From NCBI RefSeq assembly GCF_014205835.1, contig NZ_JACHCQ010000003.1, positions 62,001 through 126,000 of the forward strand: DNA of 64,000 nt. The letters are read 5' to 3'. Made by a program: the position numbers and the translations under genes. How positions within the stretch are numbered: position 1 is the first letter of the stretch; each line of letters begins with the position of its first letter. This stretch comes from Pedobacter sp. AK013. Its GTDB lineage: Bacteria > Bacteroidota > Bacteroidia > Sphingobacteriales > Sphingobacteriaceae. Below the pieces are notes generated by a model that saw only the letters and a program-made list of their open reading frames with translations, was not told the DNA's origin and made no database searches. Shown here one piece after another: positions 9,211-18,329 of this stretch.

Positions 9211-9969
9211 ATGCGTATCTTTGTGCAAAAAAGATTTGTGAGTACCGAAAATTCAAAACTCAAAGATTTCAATTTTGCTGAAGGCGAATTGCTTTTAATT
9301 AACAAACCATACAAATGGACTTCATTTGATGTGGTGGGCAAAATCCGTAATTCTCTAAAACCATTAAAACTAAAAGTTGGTCATGCCGGCACTTTAGACC
9401 CACTAGCCACAGGCCTGTTAATCATTTGTACAGGTAAGTTGACCAAACAGATAGACACTTTTCAGGCCGAAGAGAAAGAATATACCGGTACCATGATTTT
9501 GGGTGCTACTACCCCATCATTCGATATGGAAACCGAGGTTGATGAAACATTCGATATCAGTAACATTACCGAAGAAGAAATTTATGCTGCTTGCCAACCA
9601 TTTATTGGCGATATTGAACAATATCCACCTGCACACTCAGCAGTAAAGGTAAATGGCGAACGTTTGTACGTAAAAGCAAGATTAGGTGAAGAGGTTGAAT
9701 TACGTAAACGTTTTGTAAGTGTTCCGGAATTTGAAATTACACGGATCGAACTGCCAGAAATCGATTTCAGGGTTGTGTGCAGTAAAGGTACTTACATCCG
9801 TTCATTAATATCAGATTTTGGTAAAACGTTAAATAACGGCGCTTATCTTTCTAAACTTACGCGTACCCGAAGCGGAAACTTTTTGTTAAAAGATGCGTTT
9901 GAGGTATTAGAGCTTGTTAATTATATTCGTACGAAGAAAGAAGAAGCTAAAACTGAAGCAGAAGTATGA
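9211..9969 (+). CDS. truB: tRNA pseudouridine(55) synthase
   Basis: 252-residue TruB that converts U55 of the tRNA T-loop to pseudouridine. The catalytic block GHAGTLDPLATGLL (57-70, Asp63 catalytic), KEYTGTMILG, and the RNA-binding SKGTYIRSLI and LTRTRSGNF motifs are present. The start is uncertain. The ATG at 9211 lies upstream of a perfect -7 element TATCTTTG at 9216-9223, so transcripts from that promoter could only use the in-frame GTG at 9238, which removes nine residues (MRIFVQKRF) not needed for the fold. The stop overlaps the next gene by 4 bp (ATGA). Confidence 0.95.
   Translation: MRIFVQKRFVSTENSKLKDFNFAEGELLLINKPYKWTSFDVVGKIRNSLKPLKLKVGHAGTLDPLATGLLIICTGKLTKQIDTFQAEEKEYTGTMILGATTPSFDMETEVDETFDISNITEEEIYAACQPFIGDIEQYPPAHSAVKVNGERLYVKARLGEEVELRKRFVSVPEFEITRIELPEIDFRVVCSKGTYIRSLISDFGKTLNNGAYLSKLTRTRSGNFLLKDAFEVLELVNYIRTKKEEAKTEAEV
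9216..9223 (+). promoter_or_regulatory. -7 element TATCTTTG inside the annotated truB start
   Basis: An exact TAnnTTTG match whose transcription start would fall near 9229-9231. This would leave the ATG at 9211 outside the mRNA and point to GTG 9238 as the start codon. No clear -33 box was seen. Confidence 0.5.
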
Positions 9970-10826
9970 ACCACATCAAAAACAGGAATACCAGGTTTAT
10001 AAAAGAAATTCTTTTAATTATTGCAGGCGTAACTTCGGCATGTTTTGGCTTAAAAAGCTTTTTAATGCCCAGCCATTTTATTGATGGCGGCGTTACAGGT
10101 ATTTCGCTGTTACTAAGCACCTTAACTGGCTGGAATTTATCGTACCTTATTGCCATAATCAATATTCCATTTGTTATTTTAGGTTATAGGCAGATTGGTA
10201 AAGGCTTTGCCCTTAAAACTGCTATCGCCATTGCTACACTCTCATTGGCACTAATTATCCTGCCCTTTCAGCCCATTACGCACGATAAATTGCTTATCGC
10301 ATTTTTTGGAGGTTTGTTTTTAGGTGGGGGAATTGGATTGGCCATGCGTGGTGGCTGCGTAATTGATGGTACAGAAGTTTTAGCGCTTTACATCAGTAAA
10401 AACAGCATTTTAACTGTTGGAAATATCATCCTGATTTTAAATATCATTATTTTTGCTTTCGCCGCTTATTTCTTAAACATCGAAACTGCACTGTATGCCA
10501 TTTTAACCTATTTATCAGCATCAAGCACTATCGATTTCATCGTAAACGGGATAGAACAATACACGGGGGTGACCATTATTTCAGAACATCAGGAAGCCAT
10601 AAAAGGGTTCATCATTAACGAAATGAAACGTGGTGTAACCATTTATAAAGGCGAAGGTGGTTATGGAGAAAAGAAAGATATCGATATTATTTTCACCGTT
10701 GTTACCAAACTAGAGATGAGCAAATTACAAACCGCTATCAGACAGATTGATTCGGATGCCTTTGTAATACAACAACAAATTGCCGATTTAAAAGGCGGGG
10801 TGGTTAAACGCCATGCTTTACATTAA
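9966..10826 (+). CDS. YitT family (DUF161/DUF2179) membrane protein
   Basis: 286 residues. The N-terminal two thirds hold five or six membrane helices with the glycine-rich turns GGVTGISLLL, FFGGLFLGGGIGLAMRGG and DGTEVLAL typical of the YitT family. The last 80 residues form the soluble DUF2179 domain (GVTIYKGEGGYG...DIIFTVVTKLEMSKL). Its molecular role is not established. The start overlaps the truB stop by 4 bp and ribF begins 12 bp after it, so truB, this gene and ribF look like one operon. Confidence 0.9.
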   Translation: MNHIKNRNTRFIKEILLIIAGVTSACFGLKSFLMPSHFIDGGVTGISLLLSTLTGWNLSYLIAIINIPFVILGYRQIGKGFALKTAIAIATLSLALIILPFQPITHDKLLIAFFGGLFLGGGIGLAMRGGCVIDGTEVLALYISKNSILTVGNIILILNIIIFAFAAYFLNIETALYAILTYLSASSTIDFIVNGIEQYTGVTIISEHQEAIKGFIINEMKRGVTIYKGEGGYGEKKDIDIIFTVVTKLEMSKLQTAIRQIDSDAFVIQQQIADLKGGVVKRHALH

Positions 10827-10838
10827 TTTCTTATCCCA

Positions 10839-11807
10839 TTGAAGATATACAATAACCTTTCGGACTTTAAAAAATTAGATAATGCCATTGTAACCATTGG
10901 CACTTTTGACGGTGTGCATTTCGGACATCAAAAAATCATTAAACAACTGGTAGAAAAAGCAAAATCAGATAAAGGAGAAAGCGTAATATTAACTTTTTTT
11001 CCCCACCCGAGAATGATTATTGATCCCGAAAACCAGGATCTAAAAATGATTAACACGATTACAGAAAAAGCAGCAATTTTAAAAAGCTTAGGTGTAGATC
11101 ATTTAATCATCACACCATTTACCAGAGATTTCTCCAATCAGCTGCCTGAAGATTATATAAAAAACATACTGGTAAACAACATAGGTACCAAGCATATTAT
11201 TATTGGTTATGACCATCGTTTTGGCAAAGACCGTTCGGGCAACCTAAACGATTTAAAAGCCGCTGGTTTACATTACGGCTTTAGTGTGGAGGAAATTATG
11301 GAGCAGGACATCCATGACGTTGCAGTAAGCTCAACCAAAATCCGTCAGGCACTGTTGGCAGGCGATGTAAGTCTGGCTAATGATTATCTGGGTTATCCGT
11401 TTTCTATTTTTGGAAGGGTAATTAAAGGCGATAAAATAGGCAGAACTATTGGTTTCCCCACAGCCAATATCTTTGTAGAAGAAACTTATAAACTGATTCC
11501 AGGTGATGGCATTTATGCGGTAGAGATGGAGTCCGAGGGCCGAGATCAGGAGCCTGAAGCGCTCAAAGCCCTAAATCCTCAACCTTATAAAGGTATGGCT
11601 TACATCGGGCAACGACCAACCATTAACGGAATGACCAGAAACATTGAAGTAAATATTTTCGATTTCAACCAGGAAATTTATGGACAGGATATTAAGATGA
11701 ATTTCTTAAAATTTTTGCGCCACGATGTAAAATTTACCGGGTTAGAAGCGCTGACCGTTCAATTACAAAAAGACAAAGAGGCTACTTTAGCTTATTTTAA
11801 TGGGTAA
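10839..11807 (+). CDS. ribF: Bifunctional riboflavin kinase / FAD synthetase
   Basis: 322-residue RibF that phosphorylates riboflavin to FMN and adenylates FMN to FAD. The N-terminal nucleotidyltransferase has TIGTFDGVHFGHQ (about 20-32) and SSTKIRQAL. The C-terminal kinase domain has GRTIGFPTAN (about 206-215), GIYAVE and NIEVNIFDF. The only start that gives the full conserved N-terminus is TTG at 10839, a rare initiation codon. A segment rich in Glu, Pro and Ala (residues about 232-249, DNA 11532-11585) interrupts the kinase domain between YAVEME and YKGMAYIG, where relatives usually have a short loop. Confidence 0.96.
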   Translation: MKIYNNLSDFKKLDNAIVTIGTFDGVHFGHQKIIKQLVEKAKSDKGESVILTFFPHPRMIIDPENQDLKMINTITEKAAILKSLGVDHLIITPFTRDFSNQLPEDYIKNILVNNIGTKHIIIGYDHRFGKDRSGNLNDLKAAGLHYGFSVEEIMEQDIHDVAVSSTKIRQALLAGDVSLANDYLGYPFSIFGRVIKGDKIGRTIGFPTANIFVEETYKLIPGDGIYAVEMESEGRDQEPEALKALNPQPYKGMAYIGQRPTINGMTRNIEVNIFDFNQEIYGQDIKMNFLKFLRHDVKFTGLEALTVQLQKDKEATLAYFNG

Positions 11808-11847
11808 TATTAATAACATCCCATTACCGGACCTAAAATAAACGAAG

Positions 11848-11936
11848 TCGTCACCCTGAACCGAGCCTTAGCGAGCTCACCGTAGGTAATTTATTTCAGG
11901 GTCGGATAGATGCTGAAATAAATTCAGCATGACGCG
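11848..11936. repeat. REP-like palindromic repeat pair
   Basis: The stretch contains GTCACCCTGAA facing TTATTTCAGGGT, followed by GATGCTGAAATAAATTCAGC plus ATGACGCGAC. A GAGCCTTAGCGAGCTCA segment lies between. It is the fullest single copy of the window's dispersed repeat family and fills the gap after ribF. Confidence 0.7.
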
Positions 11937-12046
11937 ACTATTGAATAATAGTTCAATTCAGAAATTAAGATCAAAACGGCCGGATCAAATCAATTTAAAT
12001 CAGCTTTTGCTTTCAAAAAAGCCTTATTTTCGCTATATTAGCGGCA

Positions 12047-12394
12047 ATGAGGCTTTTTTACATCATCTTCTTTCTATCCATCTCTATAAATTTTGCGAGC
12101 TTCGCATCGCAGGAAAAAAGAAATGATGCAATATTAGAAAGCTCCAAAATCAGTTTCTTTTCTTGTAAAAAAAACATCAGTTTCGGATTTAATCAGGATA
12201 ACGAAAGTTTACAAAGAGACTTTATTAACAGTCCTATTGTAAAAGTGGTATTAAATACCTGTATCCTCTTGTCTTTTTTGCTGTTTCTTTTTTTAAAGAA
12301 CAAAACCGTCAATACCAAAGTTATAATCAAGAGATTAAAATATAATTATTGGTGCCTGTTTAAAGTGCTCTATCCAAAACATGTTTTTTGGTAA
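12047..12394 (+). CDS. Small hypothetical exported membrane protein
   Basis: 115 residues. Residues 1-20 form a signal peptide or first helix (MRLFYIIFFLSISINFASFA); a second helix at about 65-84 (VVLNTCILLSFLLFLFLKN) is followed by a basic tail rich in Lys, Tyr and Trp. The segment between is polar with two cysteines. A TATTTTCG-like -7 element lies about 20 bp upstream, with TTTTG as a possible -33 box, so it is probably expressed on its own. I recognise no family. Confidence 0.55.
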   Translation: MRLFYIIFFLSISINFASFASQEKRNDAILESSKISFFSCKKNISFGFNQDNESLQRDFINSPIVKVVLNTCILLSFLLFLFLKNKTVNTKVIIKRLKYNYWCLFKVLYPKHVFW

Positions 12395-12483
12395 GTAATT
12401 TCATTTTATTGGAATTTTATTAAATGTCGGGCATAATCATGTCCGAAAATAGATTATTTAACATCATTATCCATTTTTTATAG

Positions 12484-14697
12484 ATGCATTTACCTGATTT
12501 AATTGCCGATTTAGGATTAATTCTTGCTGCTGCAGGGATAACCACCCTCATATTTAAACGAATCAAACAACCACTGGTTTTAGGTTATATACTGGCCGGC
12601 CTGTTGGTTGGCTCCCATTTAGATTTTTTTCCTTCAGTTACCGATACAAAAAGCATCAATATTTGGGGCGAAATAGGCGTAATTTTCCTTTTATTCAGCT
12701 TAGGTTTAGAATTCAGTTTCAAGAAACTGGTTAAAGTTGGGGGCTCAGCTTCCATTACCGCGATTGTAAAAGTTCTATTTATTATTTTGGCCGGTTACCT
12801 TGTTGGTAAAGGTATGGGCTGGAAAGATATGGACAGTTTATTTTTAGGAGGGATTTTATCCATATCATCAACCATGATTACCATTAAAGCCTTCGAAGAG
12901 CTTGGTTTAAAGCATAAAAAGTTTGCTGGTCTGGTATTCGGGGTTTTAATTGTTGAAGATCTGGTGGCCATTTTGTTATTGGTGTTATTTTCTACATTGG
13001 CAGTAAGCCAGCAATCGGCAGGTACAGAAATGCTGTATTCTATCTTAAAACTAGCATTCTTTTTGGTGCTTTGGTTCTTGGGCGGAATATTTTTGATCCC
13101 TTCGTTTCTTAAGGCAACCAAAAAGTTAATGAATGACGAAACCATGTTGGTCGTATCGCTAGGTTTATGCTTGGTGATGGTATTATTGGCCGATAAGGTT
13201 GGCTTCTCTCCTGCTTTGGGTGCATTTATCATGGGCTCTATCTTAGCCGAAACTACACAGGCCGAAAGAATAGAGCACTTAACAAAATCGGTAAAAGACT
13301 TATTTGCTGCAGTTTTCTTTGTTTCGGTTGGTATGCTGATTGATCCTTCTATGCTGGTTAAATATGCTGTTCCTATTTTGGTTGCTACTGTAGTTATTAT
13401 CTTCGGAAAAATCATATTTACCATTTTAGGTGCATTACTATCCGGCCAGCCGCTAAAAACTTCGGTACAATCGGCCATGAGTTTAGCCCAAATTGGCGAG
13501 TTTTCATTCATCATTGCCTCTTTAGGACTAACGCTTAAAGTAACCAGCGACTTCCTCTATCCTATCGCGGTAGCAGCAGCGGCGATTACTACATTTACTA
13601 CACCATATTTAATTAAACTATCTGAACCTTTTTACCAGTATTTGAACCGTGTTTTACCGAAAAAGTGGCTTAATGGTATCGACAGATATAGTTCAAGTAC
13701 TGAAGGGATTACCACATTAAGTGATTGGAAAGTTTTATTAAGGTCTTACATCTTTAATACGATTATCCACTCGGTCATCATCATAGCAATCATATTTCTG
13801 GCTTACAGATATGTTCAGCCTTTTATTGTGAGCAATATTTCCGATAGTTTAACTTCTATAATAATCAGCGTAGTGGTCTCGTTTATTTTAATGTCGCCAT
13901 TTTTATGGGCATTATCTATCCGAAGGATTCAGCGAACAGCCTATTCTCACCTTTGGTTGAATAAAAAATATACCCGTGGTCCGTTAATCGCCATTGAATT
14001 TTTCAGAATAGCCCTGGGGATTTTCTTTGTAGGCTTTTTAATGTACGAGTTTTTTGATACCTGGATTGCTGCTGTAATCGCACTGGGTTTAATCATCTTA
14101 GGGATGGTTATATTCTCCAGGAAACTGCAGTCTTTCTACGATAAACTGGAAAGGCGTTTCATGCTCAACCTAAATGCCCGTGAGAGCCAAAAACCGAATA
14201 TTTTACCCTGGGATACCCACTTAACAGAACTCATTGTTTCTCCCGAATCGGAAGTGGTCGGAAAAACGCTTACCGAGTTAATGATCAGGGAAAAGTATGG
14301 GGTAAATATTGCGTTAATCGAGCGTGGAAGAAATAATATCCCAACACCAGGCAGAGATGAGCGACTTTATCCAAACGATAAACTGTTGTTGATTGGTGCT
14401 GATGACCAACTTGCGGCTGTTAAAGCACTTTTAGAAGTTGATGCTCCAGAAACAGCCGAAGAGAGTAATTTCCCGAATAAAGAAATGACCTTGCAAAAGG
14501 TTGTTGTGCATGCCGAATCGCCTGTTTATGGCCTGAGTATTAGAAATGCAGGTATACGCGAGAAAGCACAGGCTTTAATTGTTGGTATAGAAAGGGGTAC
14601 AGATCGGATATTGAATCCTTCATCAGACTTTGTATTCGACAACGGCGATGTAATTTGGATTGTAGGCAATAACAAGAAGATCAAGGAGGTTATTTAA
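12484..14697 (+). CDS. CPA2-family cation:proton antiporter with regulatory TrkA-C domains
   Basis: 737 residues. Residues 1-390 form a Na+/H+ exchanger (KefB-like) domain with about 12 helices and family landmarks such as FSLGLEFSF, GILSISSTMI and AFIMGSILAET. Four more hydrophobic helices (about 420-560) precede two tandem TrkA-C (RCK_C) segments (about 578-655 and 668-737) that usually bind ligands and gate transport. The classical Rossmann RCK_N domain of KefB/KefC is missing, and the extra transmembrane block takes its place. It likely exchanges K+ or Na+ for H+ at the inner membrane. The ion cannot be assigned from sequence. Confidence 0.9.
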   Translation: MHLPDLIADLGLILAAAGITTLIFKRIKQPLVLGYILAGLLVGSHLDFFPSVTDTKSINIWGEIGVIFLLFSLGLEFSFKKLVKVGGSASITAIVKVLFIILAGYLVGKGMGWKDMDSLFLGGILSISSTMITIKAFEELGLKHKKFAGLVFGVLIVEDLVAILLLVLFSTLAVSQQSAGTEMLYSILKLAFFLVLWFLGGIFLIPSFLKATKKLMNDETMLVVSLGLCLVMVLLADKVGFSPALGAFIMGSILAETTQAERIEHLTKSVKDLFAAVFFVSVGMLIDPSMLVKYAVPILVATVVIIFGKIIFTILGALLSGQPLKTSVQSAMSLAQIGEFSFIIASLGLTLKVTSDFLYPIAVAAAAITTFTTPYLIKLSEPFYQYLNRVLPKKWLNGIDRYSSSTEGITTLSDWKVLLRSYIFNTIIHSVIIIAIIFLAYRYVQPFIVSNISDSLTSIIISVVVSFILMSPFLWALSIRRIQRTAYSHLWLNKKYTRGPLIAIEFFRIALGIFFVGFLMYEFFDTWIAAVIALGLIILGMVIFSRKLQSFYDKLERRFMLNLNARESQKPNILPWDTHLTELIVSPESEVVGKTLTELMIREKYGVNIALIERGRNNIPTPGRDERLYPNDKLLLIGADDQLAAVKALLEVDAPETAEESNFPNKEMTLQKVVVHAESPVYGLSIRNAGIREKAQALIVGIERGTDRILNPSSDFVFDNGDVIWIVGNNKKIKEVI

Positions 14698-14706
14698 TCA
14701 GTCCAA

Positions 14707-14754
14707 AGTCCTTAGTTGGGAGCCTAATCGACTCAAGACTTCCGACTAAGGGCT
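14707..14754. other. Long hairpin repeat after the antiporter gene
   Basis: Two 16-nt arms (14707-14722 and 14739-14754) pair over their full length if three G-U pairs are allowed. They are made of CCAAAGTCC / GACTTCCGACTAAGG words. No T-run follows on the plus strand, so termination is not obvious; it may be a repeat element. Confidence 0.5.
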
Positions 14755-14785
14755 AAAAAACATATCTTCGTGTATAACCTAACCT

Positions 14786-15820
14786 ATGAAAGTTGACAGA
14801 GAAAAGAGTGAGTTTCTTGATGATATGATTGAGCAATGGCAAAACGATGGCTTAATTAATGATGAAACAGGCGATAAACTCCGCAAAAGTTATGAAGCTA
14901 AAAACTTCGATTGGTTGCGCCTGGCACAATATGCTTTTTGGATAGCCTTAGCTTGTGGTTTTATTGCCCTTGGATCGCTTCTTATTGATAATTCTATCTT
15001 AAACTATTTAAAACGCGTTTATAATACACCTAATATTGTTATTGCTATTGTTTCTGGTGGATTGGCGGCATGGCTTTACATTCTAGGTTTTAAGCGAAAA
15101 AAGAAACTGGCGCATTTAAAGTTTAGCAATGAGGCAATTGTTTTTTCAGCCATTTTACTCACGGCAAATGCTATTGCTTATTTCGGAAAGGCCCTAGATA
15201 ATGGTTCTGGCAATTTCTCTATCCTGATTTTAATATCTGTTTTCATTTATGGTGCTTTGGGTTATATCTTCAATTCGCGTTTAATCTGGGTTTTTGCTTT
15301 AATCTCCTTAGGTGCCTGGTTTGGCACAGAAACAGGTTATTTAAGCCGTTGGAATTATTATTTCCTCGGTATGAATTATCCTTTACGCTTTGTTGCTTTT
15401 GGCGCTGCATTAACGGCAGCATCGTTCATTATTAAAGTTTTCCCCAAAACACAAAACTTCTTCCAGGTTACTTATATCGCAGGTATGGTTTACCTGTTTG
15501 TTTCACTTTGGGCTTTATCCGTATTCGGTAACTTTGCCAGTTTAGAAGAATGGTATAAGGTTAGACAGCTAAGCCTATTCTATTGGGCACTAATTTCGGG
15601 AGCCATTTGTGTAGCCAGTACTTTATTTGGTTTAAAATACCGTGATGATATTGCCCGCGAATTTGGCATTACTTTCCTCTTTATTAACCTCTATACCCGA
15701 TATTTTGAATACTTCTGGGATAGCTGGCATAAGGCTTTGTTTTTTTCTGTACTGGCTGCATCTTTTTGGCTGATTGGCAGAAAGGCAGAAAAAATATGGA
15801 ATGTAGAGTTTTTGAAGTAA
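14786..15820 (+). CDS. DUF2157-like multi-pass membrane protein
   Basis: 344 residues. A soluble N-terminal region (1-45) with the helical pattern of DUF2157 proteins (EQWQNDGLINDETGDKL) leads into about ten hydrophobic helices from residue 50 to the C-terminus. A TATCTTCG -7-like element stands about 20 bp upstream of the start, so the gene probably has its own promoter. Function is unknown. The DUF2157 assignment rests on overall layout and is moderately sure. Confidence 0.7.
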   Translation: MKVDREKSEFLDDMIEQWQNDGLINDETGDKLRKSYEAKNFDWLRLAQYAFWIALACGFIALGSLLIDNSILNYLKRVYNTPNIVIAIVSGGLAAWLYILGFKRKKKLAHLKFSNEAIVFSAILLTANAIAYFGKALDNGSGNFSILILISVFIYGALGYIFNSRLIWVFALISLGAWFGTETGYLSRWNYYFLGMNYPLRFVAFGAALTAASFIIKVFPKTQNFFQVTYIAGMVYLFVSLWALSVFGNFASLEEWYKVRQLSLFYWALISGAICVASTLFGLKYRDDIAREFGITFLFINLYTRYFEYFWDSWHKALFFSVLAASFWLIGRKAEKIWNVEFLK

Positions 15821-15849
15821 AAACCCTAAGGTTGATTATAAAATTATTA

Positions 15850-15870
15850 TAGAATAAATTCAGCATGACG
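15850..15870. repeat. Partial REP-like repeat
   Basis: AGAATAAATTCAGCATGACG is a half copy of the dispersed palindrome found elsewhere in the window. Confidence 0.55.
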
Positions 15871-15968
15871 GATCGCCCTGAATAGAAAAGTCAGACAGTA
15901 TCTGACGAATCTGAAAGCATATTAATTTCCGAGACCGTGTTTCGGAAATTTGAAACGAATTAAAATCA

Positions 15969-16391
15969 ATGAAAATATACCAACAGGCCTTGACACTGAG
16001 AGAACGAAGAAGAGGTTTCCATATCATTACCGACGAAATTGAAGATGCCTTACCGCAACTTGATGAGATTAACATTGGCATTTGCCAGGTTTTTATTCAG
16101 CATACTTCAGCTTCACTTACCATCAACGAGAATGCAGACCCTACAGTTCGTGTTGATTTTGAAATGTTCTTTAATAAAACCGTAAAGGAAAATGATCCCG
16201 ATTATGAGCATGACTATGAAGGATCGGATGATATGCCTGCGCATTTAAAGTCTGCGCTTTTGGGTAGCTCCGTGACTATCCCAATTAGAAATGGCAGATT
16301 GGCTCTTGGTACCTGGCAGGGCATTTATCTTTGCGAACACCGCAACCATGGCGGGCGAAGAAGATTAATCATTACAGCTTGGGGCGAATAA
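15969..16391 (+). CDS. YjbQ family (UPF0047) protein, secondary thiamine-phosphate synthase-like
   Basis: 140 residues covering the whole UPF0047 fold. Landmarks are RGFHIITDEI, GICQVFIQHTSASLTINENADPTVR (centred on residue 50), DMPAHLKSALLGSSVTIPI and GTWQGIYLCEHRNHGGRR, with conserved histidines likely to bind metal. E. coli YjbQ has weak thiamine-phosphate synthase activity, but the physiological role is open. The gene stands alone between the membrane protein and a convergent hydrolase gene. Confidence 0.92.
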   Translation: MKIYQQALTLRERRRGFHIITDEIEDALPQLDEINIGICQVFIQHTSASLTINENADPTVRVDFEMFFNKTVKENDPDYEHDYEGSDDMPAHLKSALLGSSVTIPIRNGRLALGTWQGIYLCEHRNHGGRRRLIITAWGE

Positions 16392-16415
16392 AACTAGCTC
16401 TTCTTTAATTTCAAG

Positions 16416-16444
16416 CAAAAAAGCTCCGAATTTTGGTCGGAGCT
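16416..16444 (-). terminator. Intrinsic terminator of the hydrolase gene
   Basis: AGCTCCGA and TCGGAGCT form an 8-bp stem; on the minus strand the stem is followed by TTTTTTGC. It lies 27 bp after the hydrolase stop codon. Confidence 0.75.
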
Positions 16445-16470
16445 GTATTCTTAATCGGTAGGTCACTATA

Positions 16471-17790
16471 TTATTTAGCCTTAATCCATAATGCAATATC
16501 GTTAACTAAAGTTTCGGAAACGCTTACAGCAGCCTGATATTGGGCCATTGTACCCTTTTCAGTCTGAGAACTTAGCAGGTGATTTAAATCCGGGTAAAAC
16601 TTAAGAACTACATTTTTCTTTTTACTCAAAGCAGCATTCCATAAATCAAAATCTACTTTACCTACCTGAAAATCATTACCGCCCTGCAATACATATATTT
16701 TAGGTTTCGAAAGGCTTTTTGCTACAGCCACCTGATTGTAGGTGTTTAAATCTGTCCAATATTTTGCTGGCAGTCCTAAAATTAAAGAATCAGGTTTTAT
16801 GGTAGTTCCCAACTGCGAAATTCTGCTTTTATCAATTTCCACATAAGCATCCGCAAGTTGTTTTTTAAAGGCAGCTGTGGTATCGTTAGCCTGATCGAAC
16901 ATATACTTATTCTGATCAACAATAACATCTGTTAATTTTCTCGCCGGTGTTGCAGCCAAAATAATCCCTGCTAAATCTGGGCTAAGTGTTGCTATTTTAG
17001 GTGATAACATCCCACCTAAACTATGGCCGAATACATAAACAGCTTTAGGATTAGCGCCAACAACTGTTTTTGCAAGTGCAATAGCTGCAGTTGCATCATC
17101 CAACACCTCTTCTTTTACCGTAAAAGCCTTGGTAAACTCGTTCGGATAGATTAAAGTTCGTTTTACGTAACGAACAGAAGCAATTCCTTTAGAGGCTAAA
17201 CCACCAGCCAGATCTTTAAAGGGTTTATTCGCCCCAACTGTTTCATCCATATCGGCAGGGCCAGAGCCGTGAACAAATACCACTACAGGGAAATTTTTGA
17301 CGTTTTTTGGTGTAGTGATAATAGCTGCCAATTGTTTTCCTGCGGGACCAATATATACTGACTTTTCCTGGTATAAACTGGTATCAACATAAGTTGGTTT
17401 TAGATAAGCGGCCGTCTTTCGCGAAGGAGCCAGGAAGATTCCAACGATTTTCTGTTGTTTATTAAAACCTAAAATAAAATTCTGATCACCATTAGCAAAT
17501 TTACCTTCTACCGTTACAGCAAAAAATTCGCCCTGGGCTTTGCTTTGAATGGCATCTAATGATTCTGCCTTTCCATATTTTGTTCCAATATCTCCCCAAA
17601 GTTTTTTTAAACTCTCTTCTGTCAATTTGGTTTTTAAAGTATCATCAAAGAAAGCGTGGGCATCTTTAAATTTCTCTTCCTGCAACAGTTTAAAAAAGTC
17701 GTTTGCACCGTTGAAAAGCTGGATCACATTTTGAGAAAATGCAGTGGTTGTAAATAATAAAGCTATTATGAATAAAAGGCTCTTTTTCAT
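16471..17790 (-). CDS. Secreted alpha/beta hydrolase with N-terminal DUF3887-like domain
   Basis: 439 residues. A signal peptide (1-20, ending TTAFSQ) is followed by a DUF3887-like domain (about 25-120, with FKDAHAFFDDTLKTKL) and an alpha/beta hydrolase domain (about 145-439). The oxyanion strand is VFVHGSGPAD (172-181), the nucleophile elbow GHSLGG has Ser257, and the acid and base are probably the Asp in GGNDFQV and the His in DLNHLL. The substrate of such periplasmic esterase or acyl-hydrolase proteins is unknown. The gene is monocistronic with its own terminator. Confidence 0.88.
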   Translation of the reverse strand: MKKSLLFIIALLFTTTAFSQNVIQLFNGANDFFKLLQEEKFKDAHAFFDDTLKTKLTEESLKKLWGDIGTKYGKAESLDAIQSKAQGEFFAVTVEGKFANGDQNFILGFNKQQKIVGIFLAPSRKTAAYLKPTYVDTSLYQEKSVYIGPAGKQLAAIITTPKNVKNFPVVVFVHGSGPADMDETVGANKPFKDLAGGLASKGIASVRYVKRTLIYPNEFTKAFTVKEEVLDDATAAIALAKTVVGANPKAVYVFGHSLGGMLSPKIATLSPDLAGIILAATPARKLTDVIVDQNKYMFDQANDTTAAFKKQLADAYVEIDKSRISQLGTTIKPDSLILGLPAKYWTDLNTYNQVAVAKSLSKPKIYVLQGGNDFQVGKVDFDLWNAALSKKKNVVLKFYPDLNHLLSSQTEKGTMAQYQAAVSVSETLVNDIALWIKAK

Positions 17791-17951
17791 CCGTATGTTT
17801 TTGTTTTAATGGTAATGAGCACTCATGATTTATCCTTTTTTGGATCTAAAAAATCATGATGGTTTCAATGTATTGTGTTTGGTTGTTTACAATACCCAAA
17901 GTTAACAATATTTGGTTCTGAAAAGCCTTTAACTAAACTAGCTGTTTAGTT

Positions 17952-18329
17952 TTAACTAATTTTAACATTTGATGCCAGTTTCTTCCATAAAACATACGGG
18001 ATAAACATAATTACCAAGGCAATAAGCGGAGGAATTAAAAGCGATATACCATCGCCAACAAATGCTCTAGAGGCAAAGGCACCAATAAAATTAATGGCAA
18101 AACCTGCGTAAGCCCATTCTTTAAGAGTAATAAATTTATTTTGTAATATAGATGCTGCCCCTAGCAATTTTGCTATACCAACAATGATAAGCAGATACAT
18201 CGGATAACCAAGGTGCTTAAGTACTTCTTTGCCTGCTTCCTGCTGAGTAATTCCTCCAATACCATCCATAATCATCATTAATGCAAAAATAATAGTAGCA
18301 ATCCAATGCCATGTTTTTAACTTCTTCAT
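17952..18329 (-). CDS. DoxX-like family membrane protein
   Basis: 125 residues with four hydrophobic helices and the DoxX-like pattern HWIATIIFALMM...GGITQ, LGYPMYLLIIVGIAKLLGA and WAYAGFAINFIGA. Its start overlaps the end of the VOC gene by 4 bp, so it is the last gene of a three-gene operon. Just past the stop is the inverted repeat AACTAAAC / GTTTAGTT (17931-17951), which may end the transcript although the T-run is poor. DoxX-like proteins are often linked to redox or sulfur stress, but no role is proven here. Confidence 0.85.
   Translation of the reverse strand: MKKLKTWHWIATIIFALMMIMDGIGGITQQEAGKEVLKHLGYPMYLLIIVGIAKLLGAASILQNKFITLKEWAYAGFAINFIGAFASRAFVGDGISLLIPPLIALVIMFIPYVLWKKLASNVKIS

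Noticed and set aside
12795-13514. 239-codon frame antisense to the antiporter gene
   Set aside because: The opposite strand encodes a clear Na+/H+ exchanger domain; the antisense frame has no recognisable feature.
17823-17859. Inverted repeat CATGATTT / AAATCATG upstream of the hydrolase gene
   Set aside because: The stem is short and AT-rich, with no T-run and no second copy in the window; a regulatory role cannot be supported.
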